Assembly: GCA_000198515.1 (NCBI GenBank)
Contig: FP929140.1
Location: 3,756,527-3,820,526, forward strand
Direction: 5' to 3'
DNA: 64,000 bases
DNA from: a gamma proteobacterium HdN1
GTDB taxonomy: Bacteria; Pseudomonadota; Gammaproteobacteria; Pseudomonadales; Ketobacteraceae
Part shown: one piece after another, positions 1-8,800 of the stretch
Position numbering within the stretch: position 1 is the stretch's first letter
Layout: every line of letters starts with the position of its first letter
The notes under the pieces: model-generated
The model's database searches: none
Told to the model about the DNA's origin: nothing
The model's input: the letters and a program-made list of their open reading frames with translations, nothing else
Program-made: the position numbers and the translations under genes

Positions 1-177
1 GATGCCCGTTGGAATGGTCATCACGAGGGCGGAGGGTACATTTACGATCCAGTTGTCGCCACGTTTGCCTGCTTCGATCACGGCAACGCTGGTGTTCGGA
101 TCTTCGCTCAAGCGGCTGGCGAGTGCGCAGCCTGCTGAGCCGCCGCCAAGTACTAGGTAATCATACGTTTGAGACAT
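1..177 (-). CDS. GMC-family FAD oxidoreductase, N-terminal part
   Basis: Only the first 59 codons lie in the window; the gene continues past the left edge. The N-terminus [20 protein letters not shown] carries the GxGxxG dinucleotide-binding fold typical of glucose-methanol-choline (choline-dehydrogenase-like) flavoenzymes, followed by [16 protein letters not shown], where the acidic residue ending the second beta strand would hold the FAD ribose. The ATG has an AAGGAG ribosome site 7 bases upstream. The substrate cannot be told from this piece. It is divergent from the MpaB-like gene. Confidence 0.85.
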   Translation of the reverse strand, partial: MSQTYDYLVLGGGSAGCALASRLSEDPNTSVAVIEAGKRGDNWIVNVPSALVMTIPTGI

Positions 178-420
178 TGTTTCTCCTTGGTGTTCCTTGA
201 ATCTTAGCGGGTGCTTGTAAGGCGATGTCGATCGACATTAGCAAAACTTTTTTGGCCCGTCGACCGTTGTTGACGGGATGGCGCGATCTTTTGAGCTGAC
301 CAAAAGCATCTTTACTACGAGCTATACTGTCATTGCATTTCTGTATATTTATTAGTACCTAATAAGATTCTCATGCAGTGCCTAATTAGGTTCTCACGGC
401 TCATCGTAAGGAGGAACGCA

Positions 421-1317
421 ATGTCTGTAACAGATGCTGCTCAAGATCATGTCAAACTTGTGCATTCCAAACCGCAAGTTGAATGGCCCGCGCCGTTAAC
501 GGCAAAAGAATGGGACGAACGTTTTCCTGGAAGTCTGGATGCGGTTGCTGTCGCGGCTGCGGGTGCGAACGTCATTATGCAGCTCGCGCTTCCGGCGGTT
601 GGTTATGGCGTGAAAGAGAGTAAGGTTTCGTCGGGAGCGCTGTTTCATCACCCGATCAAACGCGCTCGCACTACGTTTACGTATCTTGCCGTTGCGCTGC
701 TCGGCAATACCGATGAGAAGCGTGCTTACCGGAGCGCGGTAAGTCGCGTGCATCGGCAGGTGGCTTCTACCAGTAACTCTCCGGTGCGCTACAGTGCTCT
801 GAATGCGGATTTGCAGCTTTGGGTGGCTGCCTGTCTGTTTTGGGGAGTGCTGGATATGCTGGAGAAGTTTCGAGGCGGGGTTCCACCCGAAAAAACCCGT
901 GAATTGATGACCTTGTGTCAGCCTTTGGCGACAACGCTGCAGGTGCGTCCAGAGCAGTGGCCTGAGGATGTTGCGGATTTTAAAGCCTATTGGAATGGGG
1001 AAATCGAGAAGCTGAAAATTGATCCGGTGATTCGCGGCTTTTTGACTGAAATTATTGAGCTTAAATTTATGCCCAAGCCGATCAGCCTTACGTTAGGGCC
1101 GCTCTACAGGTTTATTACCAGCGGATTTTTGCCGCCGCAGATTCGCCGGGAGATGGGGATTTCTTGGTCTCGTGCTCACCAGCTGGCTTTTGATACGTTG
1201 ATCAAGTCGGTTGCTTTGATCAACAACCCGTTGCCGCGAGTGGTGCGGCAGCTGCCGGTTCAGGTGGTGTGGTGGGACTTTCAGCGGCGGATCAAATCGG
1301 GTAAGCCGTTGGTTTGA
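421..1317 (+). CDS. MpaB-like oxygenase (DUF2236 family)
   Basis: 298 aa. The block GANVIMQLALPAVGYGV (about residues 52-68), then a conserved HP..R.RTT segment, matches the DUF2236 family that includes the ER-bound oxygenase MpaB and latex-clearing rubber oxygenases, which are haem or iron dependent. The real substrate is unknown. The ATG at 421 is preferred over an in-frame ATG at 373 because AAGGAGG lies just before it and the family similarity starts after it. It stands alone, divergent from the GMC oxidoreductase, with a hairpin terminator about 150 bases downstream. Confidence 0.8.
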   Translation: MSVTDAAQDHVKLVHSKPQVEWPAPLTAKEWDERFPGSLDAVAVAAAGANVIMQLALPAVGYGVKESKVSSGALFHHPIKRARTTFTYLAVALLGNTDEKRAYRSAVSRVHRQVASTSNSPVRYSALNADLQLWVAACLFWGVLDMLEKFRGGVPPEKTRELMTLCQPLATTLQVRPEQWPEDVADFKAYWNGEIEKLKIDPVIRGFLTEIIELKFMPKPISLTLGPLYRFITSGFLPPQIRREMGISWSRAHQLAFDTLIKSVALINNPLPRVVRQLPVQVVWWDFQRRIKSGKPLV

Positions 1318-1462
1318 TCCGCTCTCCGATGTGGGTTTGGGCGGCCGATTGCGCTCTGCGGATTAGGCAATGGCGGTCTGGGATGTGCTCGTAGAGTTAC
1401 ATTTTTAGGGCTGATTTTATCCGTTTGTTTGCGTATGATTCGCACCCTTAACGTCGACATCC

Positions 1463-1494
1463 AAGGCGGCACGGAGTCCGAGCCGCCTTTTTTG
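1463..1494 (+). terminator. Hairpin with T-tract upstream of uppP
   Basis: AAGGCGGC and GCCGCCTT pair around an 11-base loop and are followed by a run of T. It may end transcription from the MpaB-like gene. A possible -10 (TATGAT, 1434-1439) lies just upstream, so it could instead be an early terminator in a uppP leader. Confidence 0.65.
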
Positions 1495-1573
1495 TTGCCT
1501 GATTTTCCTCGGTTGCATGGTGTTCTGTGCGGCTTTTTTTGAAACTGGCAGTTTGCCAGCGTGCGAGGTAGGT

Positions 1574-2398
1574 ATGGATATAGTATTGCTCCTCAAGACC
1601 ATTGTCATGGCTTTGGTGGAAGGGATTACCGAGTTTTTGCCGGTATCCAGCACCGGACACCTGATTATTGCGGGTGATTTGCTGAATTTTCTGGACAAAG
1701 AGAAGCGCGATGTTTTTGAGGTGGCGATCCAGCTTGCCGCAATTCTGGCGATTTGCTGGGAGTATCGGGCTCGGCTCTGGAATGTGGCGCGGGGTGTGAC
1801 GCATGAGCGTTCGGCGCAGCGCTTTGTGGGAAATCTGTTGATTGCTTTCTTGCCGGCGGCATTTTTGGGCCTGATTTTTATCAAGGCGATCAAGGAGCAC
1901 CTGTTCTCTCCGGTGCCGGTGGCGATTGCGCTGATTATCGGTGGGTTTTTGATTCTTTGGGCGGAAAAGCGTAAGCACACGATTCGCGTGCTGGAAGTGG
2001 AAGATATGACGCCGCTGGATGCTCTTAAGATCGGTTGTGCGCAGTGCCTTGCCTTGATTCCCGGAACCTCGCGGTCGGGCGCTACGATTATTGGCGGGCT
2101 GTTTTTTGGTTTGTCGCGTAAGGCGGCGACGGAGTTTTCGTTTTTTTTGGCGATTCCTACGATGTTTGCCGCGACCCTGTACGATCTGATCAAGCATCGC
2201 GCCCTGTTTTCGGCCGATGATTTGGGCGTTTTAGCGGTTGGGTCGATCTTTACGTTTATTTCTTCGCTGTTCGTGGTGCGTGGTCTGATACGCTATGTAT
2301 CGAACCACGACTTTACGGTGTTTGCTTGGTACCGGATCGGCTTCGGCTTGCTGTTGATCGCGCTGACGTTTAGCGGCGCGGTGACTTGGGCCGAGTAG
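1574..2398 (+). CDS. uppP: Undecaprenyl-diphosphatase
   Basis: 274 aa, the normal length for UppP/BacA. This integral membrane enzyme removes a phosphate from undecaprenyl diphosphate so the lipid carrier can be reused for peptidoglycan and surface-glycan synthesis. Both active-site signatures are visible: EGITEFLPVSSTGHL near residue 17 and GTSRSGATI near residue 170, between several hydrophobic helices. An in-frame upstream ATG at 1517 would add 19 residues the family does not have. The ATG at 1574, behind GAGGTAG, gives the expected MDIVLLLKTIVMALVEG start. Confidence 0.95.
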   Translation: MDIVLLLKTIVMALVEGITEFLPVSSTGHLIIAGDLLNFLDKEKRDVFEVAIQLAAILAICWEYRARLWNVARGVTHERSAQRFVGNLLIAFLPAAFLGLIFIKAIKEHLFSPVPVAIALIIGGFLILWAEKRKHTIRVLEVEDMTPLDALKIGCAQCLALIPGTSRSGATIIGGLFFGLSRKAATEFSFFLAIPTMFAATLYDLIKHRALFSADDLGVLAVGSIFTFISSLFVVRGLIRYVSNHDFTVFAWYRIGFGLLLIALTFSGAVTWAE

Positions 2399-2482
2399 GG
2401 CGCTTGGGTCTAAGCAAGGCGGTTTGATTTACGCAAGGCGATTTGAGTGTCTTACAGGCCAATTATCAGCACCTGTGCGGTG

Positions 2483-4570
2483 TCAGTCACCGATGATCCC
2501 GCCGTCATCGCGGCTGATAACGACCGTTGTGCAGCGCGGACGGCTTAGGCCATCGTTCGTGGGAAAATGGCTGGTGAACTGGCTGGGTGTGGAGCGATCG
2601 CCGGGGTGTTGGACGTTGACGAACATCGTTTTACGATCGGGCGTCATGCTGATGCCGGTGATCTCGCAGTCGGTTGGGCCTGTCAGAAAGCGCTTCATTT
2701 CGCCTGTTTCGGGATTGGCGAGCAGCAATTGGTTGTTGCCAAAATCGCCGGCGTGATCGCCGCCGTCTTGCATGGAACCCGACATATCGGTTTGAATCCA
2801 GATGCCGCCTGCCGCATCGAAATATACACCGTCTGGACAAGAGAGGATATTGTCGGCGGTTAGTGCTTGCTCGTTGCTCTTGCCGGGTAGCATTCTGCCG
2901 ACCATGTCGCCCGTGGTTCCGCCTGCCAAGAGGAAGATGTCCCAGTCAAAGCGATGATCTTCGCGTTCCAACCAGCGAATAATGTGGCCGGTACTGTTGT
3001 TGGCTCTGGGGTTGGCGGCGTCTTGTTCTTCAAATTTGCGTTTCGTGTTGTTGGTTAAGGTAAAATACACGCGTCCTGTGCGTGGGCAGATTGCGCCCCA
3101 TTCCGGTCTGTCCATCTTCGTGGCGCCTGCAATGTCGGCAGCCAGGCGGGTGTTGATCAGCACATCGCCTTGATCGCTGAATCCATCAAAATCTATCGTA
3201 CCTACCTTGGTGCCTTTTGCGGCTTCGACTTTGGCGGCAAATTCGCTATCGTTAAGGTCTAATGCCAACCACTGTCCTTTACCTATGGCGTTAAATTTTG
3301 CGACATAGAGAGTGCCTTCGTTTAATAAGTCATCGCCTTTCATGCCTTCTTGGTAAACGGTTTTGCTGATGAATTTGTAGATATATTCATAACGTGAATC
3401 GTCGCCCGAATAGCAAACAATGGGCTTGCCTATTTCTGCTTTGGCAAACACGACGCCTTCATGGCCAAATCGGCCGAGTGAGGTGCGTTTTTTGGGAGTG
3501 GATGAGGGATCGAACGGGTCAATCTCGACCATCCAGCCAAAGTGGTTCGGCTCGTTTCGGTAGTCTTCCTGCGCGCTTGCGCCTTTGCTTGATGCGTCAA
3601 AGCGGCGGCTGATGTCGTGATCTAACGCGGGCTCTGCTAGCTCCCAAGAGTAGCGGCCGTTTTGGGTTTCGACGTCGTAACGCGCGTGTTCGCGTGGCAT
3701 GCTGGCGTCTTGATTGGCGAAATAACCAGCCCAGTTTTCTTCTGCTGTGAGGTAAGTTCCCCAAGGGGTTGGGCCGCTTGAGCAATTGTTGAGGGTGCCG
3801 CGTGCGTGTGTGCCGGTGGCGCTGAACTTGGTTTTCAGTTTTGTATGGCCGCGGGCGGGGCCGGTAATTTCCATGTCGGTCAGCGCAGTAACGCGGCGAT
3901 TGTAGGCGCTTTGTACGACCTCCCAATTTGCACCCCCCAAGGCAGAGCGTTTTACCTCGACGATCGACACGCCATGGCTTGCCATTTCCTTTAACACTTC
4001 ATCTCGTGGGCGCATGCCGTTGGCGTTGATGCTTGGGCCGTTGGCGTGCAGCAGATTTGGCTCGATATATTCGTGGTTGATGGCCAGAATGCCGTGCTCC
4101 GATGAGCCAGCGATCGGGAAAAAGTGCATGCCGTCGTGACATTGGCCTATTTGTTCAAGTGCGTCTTTTCCGGTGCCGCGCCCGTCGGAAAGATAATAGG
4201 GATAGGAGCCTGTAATTGGCGTGCCCCAAGGCGCCAAGGGGGCCCAGCTGTAACCTTCTGGCACGCTGATCGTGTCGGCGCGTGATGTGGGGATGGCCCT
4301 GAAATTCATCTTGAATGCGCTGGGTGGTGGTTCTGGTAGCTGTCCAGGGATTTGGGGGCCATCGCCTTGGCCACCGCTGTTGCGATTGCTGCCGCAGGCG
4401 ATGAGGTTGACTCCCATAAAGCTGACAGCGGTCGCGCCTATCATGCTCTGCAGCAAGGAGCGTCTGGAAAAGCGCTGTTCAACAATCTGGCGTAGCTGCG
4501 CGTTCTCGCTGTGGTTGTGTACGGCTTCTAGGCCGCTGTTATTGATCTCTAGGTAGCTTTTACTGCTCAT
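2483..4570 (-). CDS. phoX: Alkaline phosphatase PhoX (DUF839), Tat-exported
   Basis: 695 aa, typical of PhoX. The N-terminus has a twin-arginine signal (RFSRRSLLQSMIGATAVSFM) and then a hydrophobic stretch ending in NLIACGS, which could also be a lipobox, so the protein is probably exported folded and perhaps lipid anchored. PhoX enzymes use Ca and Fe to hydrolyse phosphate monoesters and release inorganic phosphate outside the cytoplasm. A GTG 12 bases upstream is possible; the ATG at 4570 is chosen because AAAGAGTGA precedes it. No Pho box was identified in the short upstream gap. It is followed on the opposite strand by uppP. Confidence 0.9.
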   Translation of the reverse strand: MSSKSYLEINNSGLEAVHNHSENAQLRQIVEQRFSRRSLLQSMIGATAVSFMGVNLIACGSNRNSGGQGDGPQIPGQLPEPPPSAFKMNFRAIPTSRADTISVPEGYSWAPLAPWGTPITGSYPYYLSDGRGTGKDALEQIGQCHDGMHFFPIAGSSEHGILAINHEYIEPNLLHANGPSINANGMRPRDEVLKEMASHGVSIVEVKRSALGGANWEVVQSAYNRRVTALTDMEITGPARGHTKLKTKFSATGTHARGTLNNCSSGPTPWGTYLTAEENWAGYFANQDASMPREHARYDVETQNGRYSWELAEPALDHDISRRFDASSKGASAQEDYRNEPNHFGWMVEIDPFDPSSTPKKRTSLGRFGHEGVVFAKAEIGKPIVCYSGDDSRYEYIYKFISKTVYQEGMKGDDLLNEGTLYVAKFNAIGKGQWLALDLNDSEFAAKVEAAKGTKVGTIDFDGFSDQGDVLINTRLAADIAGATKMDRPEWGAICPRTGRVYFTLTNNTKRKFEEQDAANPRANNSTGHIIRWLEREDHRFDWDIFLLAGGTTGDMVGRMLPGKSNEQALTADNILSCPDGVYFDAAGGIWIQTDMSGSMQDGGDHAGDFGNNQLLLANPETGEMKRFLTGPTDCEITGISMTPDRKTMFVNVQHPGDRSTPSQFTSHFPTNDGLSRPRCTTVVISRDDGGIIGD

Positions 4571-4646
4571 TTTAAGCGTCACTCTTTTTGGTTAAGGTGA
4601 GCCGAGTGTAAAAAGTAAATGTGACAGGAGGATGAAAATAGTTGAA

Positions 4647-5807
4647 TCAGCGTGCCGCTATCAAATCCGCGTCAATCTCCTCAATCCGGCTCACACCACA
4701 AAGCGCCATGGCGATTGAAAGTTCTGTCTGAAAATCTCTAAGCAGTGCCTCAACCCCAAGTTGGCCTTGTGCGGCCAGCGACCATGCCCACGGGCGGCCG
4801 ATGAGCGCGCCTTGTGCGCCGAGCGCCAGTGCTTTGAGTAGGTCGATGCCGCTTCTTACGCCGCCATCTAGCAAGACGGGGAGGCGGCCTTCCAGTGCGG
4901 ATACTACGCTGGGCAACTGGTGGATGGTTGCGGCGACGCTGTCCAGTTGGCGGCCGCCGTGGTTGGACAGCACGATGGCGTCTGCGCCCGCGTGAACCGC
5001 TTGCACGGCGTCTTCGGGCTCCATGATTCCCTTGAGTACCAAGGTGTGCGGCCACTGTTCCCGCAGCCAGCGGATGTCTTGCCAGGTCACGCTGGGGTCA
5101 AACTGGGCGTCGATCCACGCTTTGAAGGCTTGAATGTCGTTGGGGTTGGCGACGCGGTCGCTCAGGTTGCCGAAGTGGTGGGGTTTTCCGCGCAGGCCTA
5201 CGTCGAGCAGCCACTTGGGCCGTGGGGCGAGCTGGACGGCTTTCGCGAAGCGCCCGGTTAGCCCTGGGTCTAGCATGCCGTTGCGATAGTCTCGCTGGCG
5301 AAAGCCCGCTACGGGCAGGTCTACAGTAAATAGTAAGGTGGTGCAGCCTGCTTGAAGGGCGCGTTCTAGCAACGCCTTTACTGCGTCGCGATCGCGCAGC
5401 ATATAGAGCTGAAACCAACAGGCTTGTTGGGTGGCGGCGCGGACTTCTTCCAACGAACAAATACCCACGGTGGACAGGCTGAAAGGAACGCCCATCTGTT
5501 CGGCGGCGCGTGCGGCCTGCACTTCGCCGCGTGTGGCGAATAAGCCGGCCATGCCAAGCGGTGCGAGCGCCAGCGGCATTTGAACGTGCTGGCCTAGGAG
5601 CTGGTGCTGAGTGCTGAGTTGGCTTACGTCACGCAGTACCCGTTGGCGCAGGGTGATGTTGCCAAAAGCTTGGGTGTTTTTGGCAAGCGTATGTTCAGCG
5701 TTAGCGCCGCCGTCGATATAGTCGAACAGAAAACGGGGTAGGCGGCGCTCCGCGAGGCGTTGATAATCGTGGCTGCCGGAGGGAATAAAATGATAAGTCT
5801 TTGCCAT
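4647..5807 (-). CDS. lldD: FMN-dependent L-lactate dehydrogenase
   Basis: 386 aa, close to LldD of E. coli (396 aa). It oxidises L-lactate to pyruvate and passes electrons to the quinone pool. FMN alpha-hydroxyacid oxidase landmarks are present: FDYIDGGANAEHTL near the N-terminus, LSTVGICSLEEV, WFQLYMLRDRD, and the catalytic block LSNHGGRQLDS with its His and Arg. LLDGGVRSGIDLLKALALGA then forms the phosphate-binding end of the barrel. Other 2-hydroxyacids are possible substrates. No lactate regulator or permease is next to it. It is divergent from gdhB with an 81-base gap. Confidence 0.9.
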   Translation of the reverse strand: MAKTYHFIPSGSHDYQRLAERRLPRFLFDYIDGGANAEHTLAKNTQAFGNITLRQRVLRDVSQLSTQHQLLGQHVQMPLALAPLGMAGLFATRGEVQAARAAEQMGVPFSLSTVGICSLEEVRAATQQACWFQLYMLRDRDAVKALLERALQAGCTTLLFTVDLPVAGFRQRDYRNGMLDPGLTGRFAKAVQLAPRPKWLLDVGLRGKPHHFGNLSDRVANPNDIQAFKAWIDAQFDPSVTWQDIRWLREQWPHTLVLKGIMEPEDAVQAVHAGADAIVLSNHGGRQLDSVAATIHQLPSVVSALEGRLPVLLDGGVRSGIDLLKALALGAQGALIGRPWAWSLAAQGQLGVEALLRDFQTELSIAMALCGVSRIEEIDADLIAAR

Positions 5808-5888
5808 CGTAGTGTTTTGCCGCTCTGCTGGGGGTTAGCCTTGGCTTTGATGCTACACTGAAAGAGCGCACTCCGTCATTCGTTCCAC

Positions 5889-8800
5889 ATGAATCTTTCT
5901 TTCAATTTTATTGATGTGAGCCTATTCATGGTCATCCCTAGCCCACGCGAAGAGTTTTCCTCGTTTATCACTTTGCTTGATGATGAATTTCGGGCGCGCT
6001 ATGGCGCGCAGGGGGATAGCGCTTCAAGTGAGCGTGCTGCAGAGATCATCATGCAGTTTGCGCGTTATTTTTATGCCAATGTGCCGATTGATGAGCTGGC
6101 TCGAAAACGCATGGAAGATTTGTATGGCATGACCTTGGCGATTTGGGATTTTCTTCAAGTACGGGGGAAAAATCAGCCGAGGATTCGGGTATTTAACCCG
6201 CGTTTTGAAGATCATGGTTGGCAGACTACGCATACCATTGTGGAGCTGTTAGTGGATGATCGGCCGTTTTTGGTGGATTCCATTGCGATGGAGTTGAATC
6301 GGCGCGGTTTAACGATCCATTCGGTGGTTGCAGAGGCGTTTTTCTCGGAACGTGATGGGCATGGGCACCTGCGTGAAATTCACCTGAGCCGTGAATCAGA
6401 TGCAGGGGTGAAAGAGGCGCTGATTCATTTTGAGGTAGATCGCCAGAGTGAGGCGCAGACGCTTGCCGATATTGGTGCCCATCTCACGCAGATCTTGCGT
6501 GAACTCGAATTTGCCGTGACGGATTTTCACGCGATGTTGGCGCGTACTGAGGTTCTGTCGCAGGAATTTAAGTATCGTGCGCCCAAGGAGAAAGTGGCGG
6601 TTCGCGAGGTAAGCGCATTTTTGCACTGGTTGTGTGAACACCATTTTACGTTTCTTGCGATGCGGGAATATCAGGTTCAGGAATTAGGTTCGCAAGGTGA
6701 TGCCCATACGCAGAAGGGTGTTGAATCTGAGCCGCTGATGGCGTGCAATTCGTGCCGGTTGGTGGCGCTTCCGGATCGCGATCTTGGGATGATTCGCTGC
6801 AATCCAGAGCTTGATTTAATGGCATTGGCAGATGGGCCGGTGCTTCTTCCGGAGCAGTCGTTGGTATTTGCAAAATCGGGTACGCGGTCGCGCGTTCATC
6901 GGCCTTTGTACATGGATTTTATCGCGGTGCGGCATTTTGATGCGTCTGGAAGTTTACGGGGGGAAACTCGTATCCTAGGTTTATTCACTTCGCGGGTCGT
7001 GAATAACGCACCGAGTGAGTTCCCTTTGTTGCGGCGGAAACTGCGCACGATTTTACGCCGCTCTCGGTTGGAGATTGCTAGTCATAACGGTAAGCTGCTG
7101 TTACAGATTTTGGAAACCCTTCCCCGTGAGGAGCTGTTTCAAACCCCTACGGCCGAGCTGTTGAGAACGGCGTTGGATGTGCTGCACATTCAAGAGCGCA
7201 GGCGGCTGAAGATTTTTATGCGAAAAAGCCAGTACGGGCATTTTGTTACCTGCATGATTTATGCGCCGAGGGATAGCTATACGACGGCGCTTCGCAAGCG
7301 TTTTGAGCAGGTGTTGACGGGCTACCTGAACGTACAAGACTATGAGTCTTATACTTATGTATCAGATACGAGCCATGCGCGCTTGTATATCGTGATGCGG
7401 GCAGATCATCGTGATACTTGGAACTTCGATCTGAAGGAAATTGAAGATCGCATGATTGGGCTGGCGCGTTCATGGACGGATCAGCTGTCTGAATCATTGG
7501 TGGAATATTTTGGCGAGGAGCGTTCTTCGGTTTTGTTTACGCGTTATACCGATGCATTTCCAACGGCTTATCGAGAGGATTTTAGTTCACGAATGGCGGC
7601 GTCTGATATTGATCGTATCGAGTCGCTTTTGCAAGATTCTGCATCGGGTGCGCATGAGCTGGCGGTGTCTTTGTATCGGCCATTAGATGAAGAAGCAGGT
7701 GCTCTGCGCTGCAAGATTTATCATGCGCGCTCTGCGATTGCATTTTCAGATGTTCTGCCGATGTTGGAAAACCTTGGCTTGCGCGTCTTGGGTGGGCATC
7801 CCTATCTGGTGGAACCGAAGGAATGCGCAAAGGTTTGGATTTACGATTTTAGTGTGCGTCACTCGGAAAGCCAGCGGATTGAATTAGATCAGGTGAAGGG
7901 TGTTTTTCAGGAAGCATTTCACCGCGTTTGGTATGGCAATGCAGAAAACGATCCATTTAACCGGCTCACCTTAGAGGCGGGGCTGGGCTGGCGTGAGGTG
8001 GCTCTGTTGCGCGCCTATGCGCAGTATTTTCGGCAGATTCGCTTTCCATTTACGCCCACTTATATCAAAGATGCGTTGGTAGAATATCCGGAGATTGCGC
8101 ACAGCCTTGTGGTGCTGTTTGATCAGCGATTTAATCCTTCCACGCGTGCGGATGATGCCGTTGAAACCGCGTTGGTGCAGGGGATTCGTGAGCGCTTGGA
8201 TAAGGTGGTAAGTCTCGACCACGATCGAATTCTGCGAAGATTTTTAGACGTGATGCTTGCAACGCTAAGAACGAATTTTTACCAGTTGGATTCGGCTGGG
8301 GAAATGAAGGATTTTATTTCTTTCAAAATGAATCCGCATTTAATTCCAGAGATGCCAAAACCGCTGCCGCAGTTTGAAATATTTGTTTATTCTCCGCGTG
8401 TAGAAGGGGTGCATCTGCGCGGCGGAAAGGTGGCTCGTGGCGGAATTCGCTGGTCGGATCGGCGCGAGGATTTTCGCACGGAGGTGCTGGGCCTTGTGAA
8501 AGCACAGCAGGTCAAAAATGCTGTGATTGTGCCGGTGGGTGCCAAGGGTGGATTTATTCCTAAGCAAATTGGCAAACTTTCTAGCCGCGATGCGATTCAG
8601 GAAGAAGCGATTGAGTGTTACAAGATTTTTATTCGCGGGCTTTTGGATATTACCGATAACCTGCACGATGGGCGCGTAATTGCGCCGCAGCAGGTGGTTC
8701 GTAAAGATGATGATGACCCCTATTTGGTCGTCGCAGCAGACAAAGGCACTGCAAAGTTTTCGGATATCGCGAATGCGGTTGCTGCGGAGTATCACTTCTG

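Noticed and set aside
2567-3173. Open frames antisense to phoX
   Set aside because: No ribosome sites or family features; shadows of the real gene.
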